From assembly GCA_026874595.1 (NCBI GenBank), contig CM049314.1, positions 12,208,729-12,272,728 on the forward strand: 64,000 nt of DNA, written 5' to 3'. Source of the DNA: Sipunculus nudus. Its lineage: Eukaryota; Annelida; Sipuncula; Golfingiida; Sipunculidae. Below the pieces are notes generated by a model. It was not told where the DNA came from. It did not search any database and worked only from the letters and a program-made list of their open reading frames with translations. Shown piece after piece: positions 12,599-25,520 of the stretch (position 1 is its first letter; every line of letters begins with the position of its first letter). Made by a program: the position numbers and the translations under genes.

Positions 12599-14080
12599 CT
12601 TGCTGCCTAACTGACTGATAAAAACGGGCGCAGAAATGGCCACCGACGAGAGTGGGACCAGGGACAGGAGGCACAGGAACTTTAATAAAAATAATTTGTT
12701 ATAAGTAAATAACCCATTCCATAACTGAATTAAAAAGTTTCTGACAATGTTTTCCAAATAGGACACCCTGAATTCAGTTTAGCTGTAAGAACCATCAGAA
12801 ACTGTATTTAATAACATAATCTCTAATAGCTTCCTAATATTTTGTTACTAAAACAGGTTTCTGAAGTTTGTTATGAAAGATTTCCCATGGCAGACTAATA
12901 TGTTAAGTGTGATCTTGTAGTTCTTCCTCTCTGGCGGTGCCTCAGACAGAAGCACCCTGGTGGTTTAACTTTGTACCATGGTGCCCAGGTATTAGTGACT
13001 TGGATGATAGGAAAGATGACTGAGAATGATTAAAAATGCCTAGGACAGAAAACCGTGAAGAAATAGAAAGATCCATCCAACATATATGGCAGCTGAGAGA
13101 ATGTATGAGAAATATTTTCTTAAACCTTTCCAGATACAGAAAGCATCCTTAATGACGGAAGCCAAAGTAAGCCAGGCCAGTTCACCAAGCAGAGATATGT
13201 TATCTTAGACTTTTCAGTTGATTAAAAAATGTATATTAAGAAAATTTGTCATCCAAAGCGAGTCAAAGCAATGTAGCAAACGAATCGCAAAATATGTGGC
13301 CTGTCAGACTCCAGCCATAGAAAAACAGAACCGCAGTATTATGTCTGAAAAGAAAATGCTTATATCGCGAAAGATTTAAGAAAGCGAGGCTTAAGTCGAG
13401 AGGATGGTGACACGTGCTCAGGTTTCACATGTCATGTTCATTGAAAGCAAGCGACAATAACAGCCGTGTCAAACACATTAACCTGGCAGCTTTAGTAACT
13501 TGAATATATTCAAGTGTTGTTGCCTTTAAGTGTGTCTAATTCATATTACAGACACATTATCCGGCTACATTGAGTAATTTTTCCCTTCTTCCAGCCGACT
13601 GCCGGCATTTACAGGACAAAGGACTTTGAAAGGCAGGAGGAGAAAAAACAAACACAAGGCCGATTGTAACGGGAACACAGACACACAGCGGTCCAGGGCT
13701 CACAAGAAGCCACTAGAGGTGTTCTTTACGGCAGCTGTCTGGATAATAATACGCCTGAATAGTTAAATCTGATAGGGGGAGGATCTATTGTGATTCCATT
13801 GCAGATCCCTTGCAATCCGATTATTACGGTTAGAAACTCCTTACATCCATCATGTGACTGGGACAGACATTTTTGTCGTGTCCAGTTTTCAATTTATTAT
13901 TCACTCTTTGTCTCAATGAACATGCCCATCAGCTAGAACAGGAAACCAAGTATAGCACAGATGTCATATAGGTTATCCAAATTTGTTTCAGCCTGGTATT
14001 CCGGATCTGTTCGTTCTTTTTTTACCTTAAAATCAATTCCTAACATATCTTGTTACTCATGACTGGTATCCATACAGTAC

Positions 14081-14385
14081 TCCTTTGGTAGAGAGGGAGT
14101 CTTAGGGTTAAGCTCTTGACAAGGGGTTCTAGTACAGAATAACAAAAGGAACTACGATGAGACTAGAAATCAAACACTATAACACGAAAACGTACCGTAC
14201 GGGGTGGGAATTAAGACCTGTCTCACTGCGCAGGAGCGGACTCACGAGGGTACAGCACTACTGTTTAGGGTTTGTGGACATTTAATATAAGCCCCACAAT
14301 GCACCGGGGCTTCGCAAAACACCAGCAGCGTACGTATACATGTATTGAATTGAGTAATGTAGTCCGTAGGAATACGTACAAAACG
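14081..14385 (+). mobile_element. SINE family 2, copy 1
   Basis: A degenerate tRNA-like head (GAGGGAGTCTTAGGGTTAAG, then GGGGTTCTAG as a worn B box) is followed by a body shared with the stretch at 51551-51808: ACTGTTTAGGG, then CCCCACAATGCACCGGGGCTTC and a CACCAGCAGCGTACGTAT tail region. Order and orientation agree between the two copies, so this is a dispersed family. The ends are approximate and no target-site duplication was resolved. Confidence 0.55.
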
Positions 14386-15483
14386 AATTGTCTGAAGCAT
14401 AATTACCTAAACATTCGTATTTTCATGGTATAAGTAATATTTTAGCATGCACAGAAGGGCTTTCCCAAAAATTTAACAATTTTTAATGTTTGACAGTTCA
14501 TACGGGAAATTCCGGCCACCTAAGCTGGAAGGGGTTTCTTTTGAGTAGAAAGCGGAAGAGTCTGTTAATGGCAGAAAGAAAAATGTCTTGATCGGTTTCC
14601 AAAATCTAATAGGTTTCCTTATTGGGCCGTCACGCCGACTGTTTGAAATCATTTTAATTACTCTTCTGTAGGCAATGTTTTTAATTCAAAAATCCCCCAA
14701 ACCCACCAGCAAATTGAGAAAACAAAATGTTTCTTTTAAACCCCATTAACTGCTGTCACGAGAAGACGTATTTAGTCCACAATCAGTGCAAATGGGGAGT
14801 GTTCAAAGTAAATCTCGAAAAATAACATTTGTCTAAAGCTAATTAAAGCTTCCTGTGGTTTAATTCTAAGACAGTGATGGTAACGGATATTGTTAGTGTT
14901 AATTTAACCTTGTTCTTTCTGTACATATCGCTTCAACCTCTCAGCAAACATATGCCTGGATAATTATACATTTTAGACAATGTTTTTTTCGTTTTAGGCA
15001 TTCACCTTTCATTAACTCCAAAATTTCTAACAAAGGCCAATAATTTCCCACATACCAAATTACTTTGAATGGGTCAAACAGAAATAGCAAAAGCGCTTTT
15101 GTCGAGGCAAGATTCATGACGAAAATTGGGGTAGAAAGATTCCGAGAGAAACACGTTTTACGTCTTGTGATGTTGCATTGAAAGAGTAAACTAAAATGGG
15201 TACCACCAGGGGCAGATTTACAGGGGAGACCTGCGCACCCCTTTTTCCTACGAAAATACTGGGAATGATATAATATTCCCTTAATACCGAAAAGCAGCCC
15301 ATTATTCTGTCTCTCACACCGCTTCCTTCCTTGTTTTCCTGCCTGCGAGATTTCAGTTTAAAAGCTGCTAGGATTTCATGCACACCTGTTTACCTGTGCC
15401 CAAGGGCGAAGACCCCTACCTTTCCTTAGTTTCTGTATATACCCTTGTAGGACGTATACCCAAGGGGTTCTGACGCTTGACTG
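14386..15483. other. No gene recognised; possible hAT-like remnant at about 15207-15400
   Basis: A CAGGGGCAGATTTACAGGGG start at 15207 resembles the inverted-repeat end seen at 22716-22985. A possible worn partner, TTTACCTGTGCCC, lies near 15390. The rest is plain AT-rich sequence. Confidence 0.25.
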
Positions 15484-15690
15484 GCGAGCACAAGACCGAA
15501 AGGATGCTTTAACGACTGGTTTTGAAATATAGCGAATATTAAATATAGAATCCAGAGGGTCTTAATTGTTATTTATTATTCTTAATGTATGATAACTGTT
15601 CTATTTTTAACATAAAATGTCCAGAATATCCTTAACTGTTTATCATGACATTGTAGGTAGTCAAAGAAAATCGGATGTAATATATTGATT
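15484..15690 (+). repeat. Dispersed repeat B, copy 1
   Basis: Starting at GCGAGCACAAGACCGAAAGG and ending near AATCGGATGTAATATA, this matches 21349-21594 in the same orientation. The shared core TTCTATTTTTAACATAAAATGTCCAGAATAT is nearly identical (quoted here as one motif between about 15600 and 15630). It carries no reading frame. Confidence 0.7.
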
Positions 15691-18600
15691 AGCCATTTGA
15701 TCAACATTTAGATTCCCTACACATTATGAAGAATCGCATTAATTTAAATATAAATGTACTGAACCCCCAAAATGGGTCTGGTTTGAGTAAAAATTAGACT
15801 CCGATTATAACTTGCGACATATAATAATGTTTACTTTCTTCCCTCTATCTTGAACGAAGAACACATTATATTATGACCCAGAAAGAGGTGTGACATTAGC
15901 TTGATCATCTTGGGCCGTGTTTGCTTAGAAAATGTGTGACAATCAAAAAGAGTATCAACAGAAACCTGTCCGCGCATGACACCTAGGTCAACATCCATAT
16001 CTAAGAATAAAATATTTTCTAAAATCACATATTATGAAATAAATTAATATCATTATACGAAATGTTCTTGTTCTGGTATCAGCACTATATTATTTCAATG
16101 ATTTTAATAGTATTAATAATTTATATAAGGTTTAAAAATTAAAAAGCTTTGGCTAGCATTTCTGCTATTTTAGTGAAGCCGAAATAATCTAAATTTTCTA
16201 AAAATGAGATCTATATATTATTGAACTGATTGACTTATCTGTAAATTAAAACAATTTTTTTTTCATTCGAGCTCAAAGGTTAGGAGACAATTGGTGCTTT
16301 GTCCGTAATCCCTAAAAATGTGAAACAAGGAAATATAAACAAGACCTTTGATTGACATTCACTCCATACGGAAACAAATAAGAATTAAATTAGGTTGACT
16401 AGCTTTATCAAGTGCAGAGCCAAGTCTCATTATTTAAGAAAAGTGAATGTAAAGTTTAAAATTGCTGTAAACTGTTGACATATCATGATCAGACAGCAAA
16501 TCGGAAGGAATGTATGCAGTTACGTCTGCCTGGTGTCCTTCGATTTATTCTGGTTAAGTCGTCTGCTGATCTGATTACCTACGGTTCACTACAGATTCCG
16601 CTAATTCACTGTCTGGACCGGTTAATAAACGTTAATCCTTACTGACTTTCACAAACCGTCAGCTCTACTCTGAATTATTCTTTTAGTCTGTCTTATATTG
16701 TAATGGTATTCACTTAACTATTTCAACATCATTATGTACATGGAAAACTATTATGTAGCCAGCAGAGCGCATCCCTTCCACAAAGAACTAACTATGACAA
16801 CATGACACTCAGCCCTTTTGAATTAAACTGATAGGGCCTTGACGTCTTCAATTCATTTAAAAGCGATGTTTGGGTGGTAGGCTTGCAAAACCTGCAGCAA
16901 AGGCAGAAAGAGGAAAATGCATAATTTATTTGGTTCCATAAATGCTTATGATAAAATATTATTCACTTAACGGCATGGTTGACATTTCATATATATCCTT
17001 TGTCCATGGTGCCCTTCATCTACACAGGCCGCTTTATTCTGATTCGCTCAGCTGCTCTACATGAACGTCTTGAGATTGACCGTTATGAAAAGGATGTGTA
17101 TGATTCCAAATAGGAGACCCCATTGGAATCGTATAATTGACATTTTTAGGCGATATCAACATAAGATTATTACCTATTCGTTGCCTTTGGATATTTTACA
17201 AAACTTCTTAAAGGTTATAACACCGATGTAATACTCAATTGCCCTATACATCCATTATTTGACCAAGAGATAAATGTCCAACAGTCCTTTGCCACGGGAT
17301 TTAGACTGCAACCACGATCTGATCTTATCGCGGTTAGAACTGGAAAAAGCTGGGTCCGTACAGAGTACCAGTCGATCAACGTCCGCTCACAACAAGTTCA
17401 TAAAGTTTATGTTTAAATTACGGCGGGCTTACAAGGATCTTTAGGGATAATGTTTCATTAAAATATCAGAAAGACCCATTTACTACCAGAGACACGAACG
17501 GATGTATTTTGATATGTATATTTAGCACATTTAGAGTATTTTTGGAGCCTTCTACAATTTTATCATTACACGGCCTAATTGCACAGGTATTTCCCACAAT
17601 TGTGATGGTACCATACTTGTGGATTCCACAAAAAGGTGTCCCTAACAAGTGACCATTGTGCAATCCTTCAGGGATATGGATGTGACGTACTTATATGATG
17701 TAACAGCGGAGTGCGCGCACAAGGATAAGCCTCACTGTAAACAGGGGACGGCAGCTCTTGATCTTTGGTCGTGTGAATACTGGAGCATCTTTTGTTCGTA
17801 ACGTATATTATGACTTCATCACTGTTCCCTGCTATGTTCTTTTCATAGGTCGCTGGTAAATGTCACTATTGTAAAGACTAGTTTCTCATGAAATGGGTTT
17901 ATATTGTGAGAAGAAAATGACATAAGATTTATTATTTATTATTTCCAAAATTGCTGATTACTCGTTTTCTCCTCTTTCTGTTCTATAGGCCAAAAATTTT
18001 GGCATTCTTTGACTCGCAAAAACCTAATCGCTAAAAAAAAACTGGGAGACAAGGGTGATTGAACGGAATATAGGGCACTCTTGGCCAAATCCAATGGCCC
18101 CACAAAGTTTCGCAGAAATTGTATACAAGCGAACGAACAATATGGAAAACATAACCGCCGCTGGAGATAAAAAGATGGATCTTTTCGACACAGAAGAGAA
18201 AATAGCTAAAAATTGTCACAAGACCGGCGTTTAATTACAAAGTATTGAAATTTTAGGATTGTGATTTTTGTATGGACGTAGACAGTTTACACAGATAATC
18301 ATGAATTAACAAAACAATAAAATCTGCATGTAAACCCTATAAAACAACTGACCCAAATAATTACAGATTTAAATGGAGTGATAACCTCTGCTTGTATACA
18401 GCCTTACATACTGTTTTAAATTAAGGTATGTTGGTAATATATTAGGGAGAGCTTTCAGTTCAGTATTCAGCGCTTTCAAGCCCTGTCACTACAACTGTCA
18501 TTCTTACACTTAAAGTCTTATTTTACTCCGCCGAGATTTAGTAGGTTTAAGCCTTCGTCACTCAATTGGTTGTTAGGTCTATTAGCAATAATACCTAGGA

Positions 18601-20388
18601 AAGTTACTTATGGATTTTGAAATTTTTACAACAGTCATTCTCTAGTAATATAGAAGCGGCGTTTGTTTTTCGGGCGGGGCTCACTTGAAATGTCATTCGA
18701 GTTTGTTAATCGTGACAAACATTTCTCTGGTTTTGCATTCATATATTTAAAGTTCTCAGGTAGCACTAACTAGTGTTGTAGCACGGGTATATATTGTTAC
18801 GGAACCTTATATAAACAGATCACGTATGCGTGATGAACACAAATTTTGTAATGGAGATTAAAAAAAATCAGATTCTGTAACACTAGGCAGTGAAATGTCT
18901 AGGGGAATCAATAAAGAAGTCAGTGGTTTTTTGTTAACAAATAACTATAATTTATTCTTAAAACAACCCTAACAATACAACACACTAAATCAATACAATT
19001 ACAATGTAAAACAGCGTTAGAGCAACAATTCAATATAATCACACAGAAAGATAATAGTACAGTACCTCGATACCTACACCATCACAACGATAAGTCCTTT
19101 GAATGTAAACTCTCTCGGAGAATGACAGCCCAGTGGAAAGTTCTTGCAACAACACAGAAAGTAAACAGAAGTCGAAATGTATAAAATCCAGGAGAAAATT
19201 CTTAAAAATATATAATTGCCGCAATCGTCGGATAAGGTCCTGACATACGCTTCTGCGTCCGCTGGTATCTGCTCTGCTCTGCCCCCTGGTTCTGAAAAAC
19301 AGCCCCTTCGTATACCTTCACACCCAAGCCGGGAATTTTCCACTTCTCGAACAGTCTATAAGGATCCTACTCAACAGTAAACACGCGTTTCAGGAAAATT
19401 CTCTAGAAAGACATCGCTGTGTATCTACACATACCAGGCTCATCACGTGACCCACGACCAGGTGTGAAAACCAAAGGCTCACATGACATCGAGATTCAAC
19501 CAGTACGGATTAAACATAAAATGTACCAACAACACGAGTTACTCCCGTGTCACACAAAAAAGAGCACCTGTAACAATGTAAGGACATATAAGGACAATAA
19601 AAGGCCCGCCTTAATATGTGACCTTTAAAGAAAACCAAGCAGACAGTCAACATGATCACCAATTTCTCTCGCACATGATATCGCACATGATCGTTGCTTA
19701 CGGTCTTAAATGAATATATTTACTCCAAAGACTGTATGTGTAAAATGTTTTAGACAGTGAAGCAAACGCGCTTTGAGAAGAGGTTACATGTTCACACCTT
19801 GCCGAGGTACAAACGTGACGTGGTGCTTTTTCAAGGAATGGGGACAGAACGGTCTATGTATAATAAACATGGCCGGTTTCCTTTCAGGGTATCAGATGTC
19901 GTATGGTGTTAGACCAGGACTTGCTGGCCTGGATGACCCTGGGATTGTGGAACTCGCTTTGAAACCTGATCCAGGGTGTTTTGTTAAAGATGTGCTGAAT
20001 AGTGTTATTTGTATGCCTGATTAATTAATTAGGATAACTGTGCAGGCTCGCTAATACATATTTTGTTTAACGAAGCACACAAAGCATTTTTGTATGAAAA
20101 ACGCTTGCGGATCTGTTTACAGTCCCTGACCGTTGCGTGATGTATACATTTTGTTTTTTAGACGCTTAGAAAACACCGAAGCAAGGTCATTCAAACATTT
20201 TAATAAAGGCAGAGAATGTCATTTGATATCGATACTTCTATAATACAAATTCTAGTGAGACTTTTAGAAGGCCAGAGATTTGCTCTTTTTATTTTTATTT
20301 TTTGTTTGTGGAGGCCTATATTTCTTATGCCATCTTAGCTACTCTTAACCTGGATGAACATAGGGTGCAGAATTTCTTTTTGGGTTTG
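15691..20388. other. No gene recognised
   Basis: AT-rich sequence on both strands. The reading frames are short, unsupported by splice sites and without domain character. No repeat longer than a few bases was noticed. Confidence 0.45.
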
Positions 20389-20656
20389 GACGGCAGCACG
20401 CGCTTCTTGTCATTTTTAGACTGGTCCGGGTGTAACAAGACCCGGTAACTACCGCACCTGCGCTTCCCGATGTGTTTTAATCTCCATGACACAATTTTTG
20501 ACAAATGAACTGGCTACCGGGCTCAGGTTTTCCCTAAAGCCAACTGAGCGCTCATTCCGGATAGAGGTCGACTAAAAAACGTCACTGCTCCTCGTCTGGG
20601 ATTCAAACGGATGACGTCCGGCTTTTAATCCTCTGCTCTAGCTCTCGACCACGTTT
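20389..20656 (-). mobile_element. SINE family 1, minus-strand copy with tRNA-like head
   Basis: Read on the minus strand it begins GTGGTCGAGAGCTAGAGCAG (A-box region) and has CCGTTTGAATCCCAG (B box) about 35 bp on, a tRNA-like RNA polymerase III promoter. The body ends with GGTGCGGTAGTTACCGGG and AAAATGACAAGAAGCGCGTG, which match the tails near 34.74 kb and 33.82 kb. It is a diverged member of the same family. Confidence 0.6.
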
Positions 20657-20704
20657 ATTTTACCTCGCAATTACACAATCGTTTATGGCAAAGACTTTAG
20701 AGCT

Positions 20705-20719
20705 GGGGGGGGGGGGGGG
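20705..20719. repeat. Poly(G) tract
   Basis: Fifteen consecutive G. Confidence 0.9.
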
Positions 20720-21102
20720 TCATGAGGAGGAGGATGTTCCATAATTGTAGAAACTTACATCGTTCTCAAGGTGATAAAAAATGACGAAATATGGCGTTGG
20801 CCATGATCCGAACGAAAGACCATATTATTGAACAAATAAGATTAATATACTTCTGGAAAACGTGAACGATTGGCTGACTAGACCAACAAAATAACAAAGA
20901 CTGCGCGTGCATTGAGTATTTGTATTTATTTTTCCCCGAGGGGAAAATTTTACTTTATTTCATCCCGTCTCTGATTCCTATGTTTAAATAAACCGGGATA
21001 AATCGCTATGCTTATTCAAGGTAAAATCTCGTGCAGCGTCACGCTTTCTTAAAATCTGCTATCTATCCCTTTGTCTGACCATCTGTCTTTCAGATGTTCG
21101 CT

Positions 21103-21127
21103 GATGTATGTATGTATGTATGTATGT
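21103..21127. repeat. (ATGT)n microsatellite
   Basis: About six perfect ATGT units. Confidence 0.9.
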
Positions 21128-21180
21128 CTTTGATAAATTTTCTTCTTTTATAAATTTGCATGTTGTCATTCACACTGAGA

Positions 21181-21340
21181 ACGCCCTTGCGTCGTTACTT
21201 ATTATTGAAATTAATGGTGCGGTAATAATTACGACATCTCCATATAGAGCACAGTACTACGACAGTTCTGCATATTATAATCATAATCACTGTCAGCGAG
21301 CTTATAAATAATGAAGAGAATGAGTAGCTCATTAATCACG
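21181..21340 (+). repeat. Direct repeat A, left copy
   Basis: Starts ACGCCCTTGCGTCGT and ends GAGTAGCTCATTAATCAC. It recurs with small differences at 21595-21751, about 414 bp away, in the same orientation. Confidence 0.8.
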
Positions 21341-21348
21341 TGCTCATT

Positions 21349-21594
21349 AATCACGAGCACAAGACTGAAAGGACTAAATACAGCAAGCAAGATACAACCT
21401 CAAAGTTTCTCAACAATGCTTTAACGTCAGGTTAAATAGCGAATATGAAATATAGAATCCGTACAGCTTAAAATGTAATATATTTTTCTTAATATATGAT
21501 AACCATTATTCTATTTTTAACATAAAATGTCCAGAATATTCTTAATTGTTTAACGTGCATTGTAGGTATGTCAAATGAAATAGGATGTAATATA
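21349..21594 (+). repeat. Dispersed repeat B, copy 2, between the two A repeats
   Basis: Matches 15484-15690 (CACAAGACTGAAAGGA start, TCCAGAATATTCTTAATTG core, GATGTAATATA end). The order A-B-A' at this locus suggests either a larger element with direct terminal repeats or a local tandem duplication. Confidence 0.65.
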
Positions 21595-21751
21595 ACGCCC
21601 TTGCGTCGTACTGTATTATTGAAGTTAATAGTGCTGTAATAATTACGACATCTCCATAAAGCACAGAACTACGACAGCTCTGCATATCATAATCATAATC
21701 AATATCAGTGAGGTAATAAATAATGAAGAGAATGAGAAGCTCATTAATCAC
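21595..21751 (+). repeat. Direct repeat A, right copy
   Basis: Same order of words as the left copy (ACGCCCTTGCGTCGTACTG start, TAATAATTACGACATCTCCA core, ATGAAGAGAATGAGAAGCTC end), with scattered substitutions and small indels. Confidence 0.8.
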
Positions 21752-22715
21752 CTTCTTTAAAAGCCAGAAAACCGCTCCGTCTCGGGTGTGTGAAGCCGGG
21801 AGCATGAATAACGCGACGGAAAGCCGCTAGCCCTAAACGAGATCGGTTTATTTTATGAACAGTCTGGGTAATCCCGTTTGATTGAGGGGTCCATTAAATC
21901 TCTCCATAAAGAGTTTCGACCTCCTGCTTCTGTGGAGACGCCGTTTCCGCCTGTATACATTATTTTTCTTTTCCCTATCCTGAGAATTGAGTCTATTCAA
22001 ACGGAGTCCCAAACCGTAGAACGCCCGGACAATAACAAGTTCCGGCGACGTTACAGGGACTTAGGGCTAAAAGGCGTCATTTGTGATGCAGTTCCTGTTG
22101 TACCAACATCTGACTAAATTACCACACACCACTGTTGCTAAACTTTCAGAGATTTTGTCATTTACTTCTGGTGAAACGTCCTGAATTATACTTACCTTTT
22201 TTCCAAGAAATTACGTCTTAACTTTTCGATACAAGCAATGATTTTCCTGACATTTTCTGGTTTTCTCGCCGTTGTGCCAAACATTAAAATTGTCACAACT
22301 TTGCTGAGAAAGACAAAACATCCTGACGCACCGAACCTAAAGCTGCGTATAGCCACAGTCACAAGCGGGATACGGTCCCCGTACGGCGGGTGTTTTGGGC
22401 TATTCCTTGCGGTTGGGGTACGGCAACCGTGCGTTTTTCAAAGGTCGCAGGGTCTCCGCAACGACCGTAACTGACATTAGCGCAAGCGCTTATGTTGATG
22501 CGGCGGCCGCGCGTCAGGCAGCCACCTACGGGCTTCATACGGGCACCATACAGTAGACGTACGGCCGTCCCAGGATGCCCGTGCGATTTATAACGCCTTC
22601 TCGGCTACCCGAGAGACGTGCGGTGTACCTGCAGCTGTCAAATTCAAATCATATTTAAGAAAGACGTAGGATTAAACCACGGTGGTTACAAAAAAGGACT
22701 TAATGGTAGTGGATG

Positions 22716-22985
22716 CAGAAGCGGATCCGGGGGGTGGGGTCTAGGGGGTCCGGACCCCCCCCCCCCCTTTTTCACCCGAAGCAACCTTTTTTAAGTGGTT
22801 TTAGACCCCCCCCCCCCCCCACTTTTTCACCCGAAGCAACCTTTTTTAAGTGGTTTTAGACGTAATTTTGCGGCCTGGACCCCCCCTTTTCCAGACGTGA
22901 TGACCTTTTTTTTAGGATTTTCATTAGTCCTCCTGGGTAGGACCCCCCCCCCCCCCGTTTTTCCTAAATCCTGGATCCGCCCCTG
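22716..22985. mobile_element. Short non-autonomous DNA transposon, hAT-like ends
   Basis: The left end CAGAAGCGGATCC and right end GGATCCGCCCCTG are inverted copies, and the outer CAGGGGCGGATCCAGG wording is typical of hAT-type MITE ends in invertebrates. A GGATG directly abuts both ends (22711-22715 and 22986-22990), a likely 5-bp target duplication, shorter than the 8 bp usual for hAT. Inside, an approximately 50-bp unit (CACCCGAAGCAACCTTTTTT and following) is tandemly duplicated behind C tracts. No transposase is encoded. Confidence 0.6.
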
Positions 22986-24689
22986 GGATGATCTGTAAGA
23001 CTATCGTGGGTTTAAAGCTGGACAGTCGTGAGGCCCTCGTAAGATTTTACTGTACATACGCCAGATGCATCCCTTCATATTCTCCAACTACCAGACCTGC
23101 AAAGCTAGGCATTGACGCTTATTCGACATAATTAATGAGTCCCATTATTTACGCCAACAACAGCTGTACCAGTAGCTGCACCAATTAGTGAACACATAAA
23201 AAGTATCGGATATAATTTTTTCGAGTGTAATTAAATAATGAATATAATTAATTCGCCAAAATCGCATTCAAATGATATTAATATTCATTAATATATGTAG
23301 GACCTTTATGAAACTTTATGAGAACATGTTATCTAATGGTTACTTGATCGAGAGCTTTTCTTCAGTGAGAATTCCTTTCCCAAGGTCTGTTTAGAAAGTA
23401 CCAGTTACTAATTATGCTGAGCTGAACCGAGGCATCATTTCCAAGTATTACTACAGGCCTAACGTCCTAAGCCTGTTTATATCGTCATGTAGTGATTAAA
23501 CGTCACACGATTAAAAAAAGGCGCATTTGGTAATATCCACCTACAAACAAAATATTGATGAGAACTTTTTCTAGAGTTATTTTGTCCTTAAGATATAAAC
23601 ACCTGTTAATTAACCGCGTGGGTGTTTGATAAAGCCCAAAACATTTTAGGCATCAATCTTCATTTTGGGTTATGTGTTTGCACCAATGAGGATAGGGATA
23701 TTATATCAGGGGACTAGCAGAGTTAAGTTCGTATTGGATTTAATCACACACAGCGAGTTTGAGAAAAATAACACTGCCTTTACGAAAAGCTGGGGACCTA
23801 ACGAGCGGGCCATGACATAAGATTTACTATTCTTACTGTATTTATACTCATAGAGGTTTAAGAATTTTGTTTAAAATAGCATTATCTATGGAACTTCGTT
23901 TTATCATAAAATATGTATGAATCAAAAGTAAAATTGAATAGGGACAAATAAAGTAGTATTACTTGTGAATGTGACTTTTTATATTTCATCTCTAAATATC
24001 TCGTGCTCTCATAATGGGTCCCTCAGAATGAGGAGGTAAAAATAGAACATGATACATCATTCATGAATGCTTGCATGATGCAGCTATAATACCCTCATAT
24101 AGAAAACAATCAAAGACTACATATACACGTCAACCAGGATCCTAATGAAAATTTGGTAAAAAGGCTTCCCTTCACCAATTCCATTGTTGGGTCACAGGTG
24201 ACACTTCTAATACCAGTAAATGCTACCTTCCCTTGTCCAAGAATTACTCTCACATTATCTGAGCTTTAATTAATAATAATGACCCTGTAGATAATGAAGA
24301 CAACGGGCGTAATGATGGTTATGATAATTATAAATGTCCGTATTAATCTGGGTACAGTCTGTCATTTTTTCAGTAATGTGTTATTTATTTAATTTCATGT
24401 GACTACACTATGCCTGCTAATTTACTGTTTCTGTTACGTCACAGGCGGCCTTTTGTGGCACTCTTAACGCGAAAAGACAGAGGTTATATATCACAGACGC
24501 ATATTTAATTGCTGAAAGAAATTATCGAAAGAGAACAAAGGAACCATGCAAAGAATAAGGATTCTTGAATCCAAGTTCCATCCCCGAGCTATTTGAAAAT
24601 TCCATATATCATTAAAATCCCCAATTCGGCCGTGGGATTGTCTCATATAGAAAAATAACGGTTGGACCAGTGGCCTCCTAACGGTGAAT
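22986..24689. other. No gene recognised
   Basis: AT-rich sequence. No reading frame, splice pair or repeat worth reporting was seen. Confidence 0.45.
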
Positions 24690-25520
24690 TTACAAAGGGC
24701 TTAGGACTGTTTCATCCAAAATAGAATTGTTTGTATGCCAATCTAGCAGAATCTTTGCATAATATTTGCAAAGATGTTTAATCCTCTTCCAGCTTAACCT
24801 TTCCAAGATCGTTTCCAAAAACCAGGTAGAACATTCCTCGATGGAACAAACAATGTGTCTCACAGCGCCTATGGCTAAAAAAGGTGAATTTAATCTAATT
24901 TTGTGAATAAAAATCAAAGTTCTCATCAGTGCTTGGTAGCCTAATTTTAAACATGAGATTTTATGAGTACATTTGCTGATTGCCATATACCCCTCTAGGG
25001 AACTGACAGATGCCGCACCGACCCGCCAGGGGGCATTGATGAACAAAACCCCTACAAGCTTCAAATTTTATTTAGCCGAAGGACATGTGGCAACAAAGTT
25101 TGACATTCCATAGATTACTGTTAATAGCAGGCGACTAAAAGGGTATTAGTTCAACCAGCCCATGGCGGGTCCGTTCAATGCCTTTGAGAGAGCTTCTTCT
25201 TCTTTATGGCCTAGGAAAATTGATTGCCACCTTGGCAATTTGGTGCACGGTGCACAAAGAACGCAGGTGCCCGAAGCAATAGCGGAGAAGGAGAGGTATT
25301 CAATTACAAGGCTGCGAAAACAGAGGATTCGCTTCAGACTTGTTTTGCTCTGATGCAGCCTGCTTGGCGTTAATGAATCAGGTTGCACACAACTGTGATT
25401 GTCAAAGCTTTTTCCTAAAGAACCATTTTGCGCAATCAATCTTGTCATTCTATTGTTACGGCGTTTTAGGCAGCTGGAATTCAGCTTTTTCGACCAGCTG
25501 GAATCCAACTCTTTAGGCTT
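24690..25520 (-). pseudogene. Decayed reading frame of unknown origin
   Basis: On the minus strand one frame stays open from a TGA just above 25520 down to 24690, apart from two TAA codons (at 25148-25146 and just upstream of 25064), giving 120- and 124-codon segments in the same frame. In DNA this AT-rich a stop is expected about every 15-20 codons, so this looks like former coding sequence. It has no obvious transmembrane segment; a Cys pair occurs in GTCVLCAPCTKL and a basic stretch in KRRNNRM. There is no RT, transposase or zinc-finger signature I can name. It could be an old element remnant or a retrocopy fragment. Neither segment starts with ATG at its first codon (both are TTG), which fits a fragment. 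Confidence 0.3.

Larger units (their letters stand above)
11641..14080. other. No gene recognised; homopolymer tracts
   Basis: Contains an 18-bp C tract (12075-12092) and a 20-bp G tract (12579-12598) about 500 bp apart. Proline-rich minus-strand frames here come from the G tract. I saw no other feature. Confidence 0.5.

Noticed and set aside
12346-12674. Proline-rich minus-strand frames
   Set aside because: They are created by the poly(G) tract, with no splice support.
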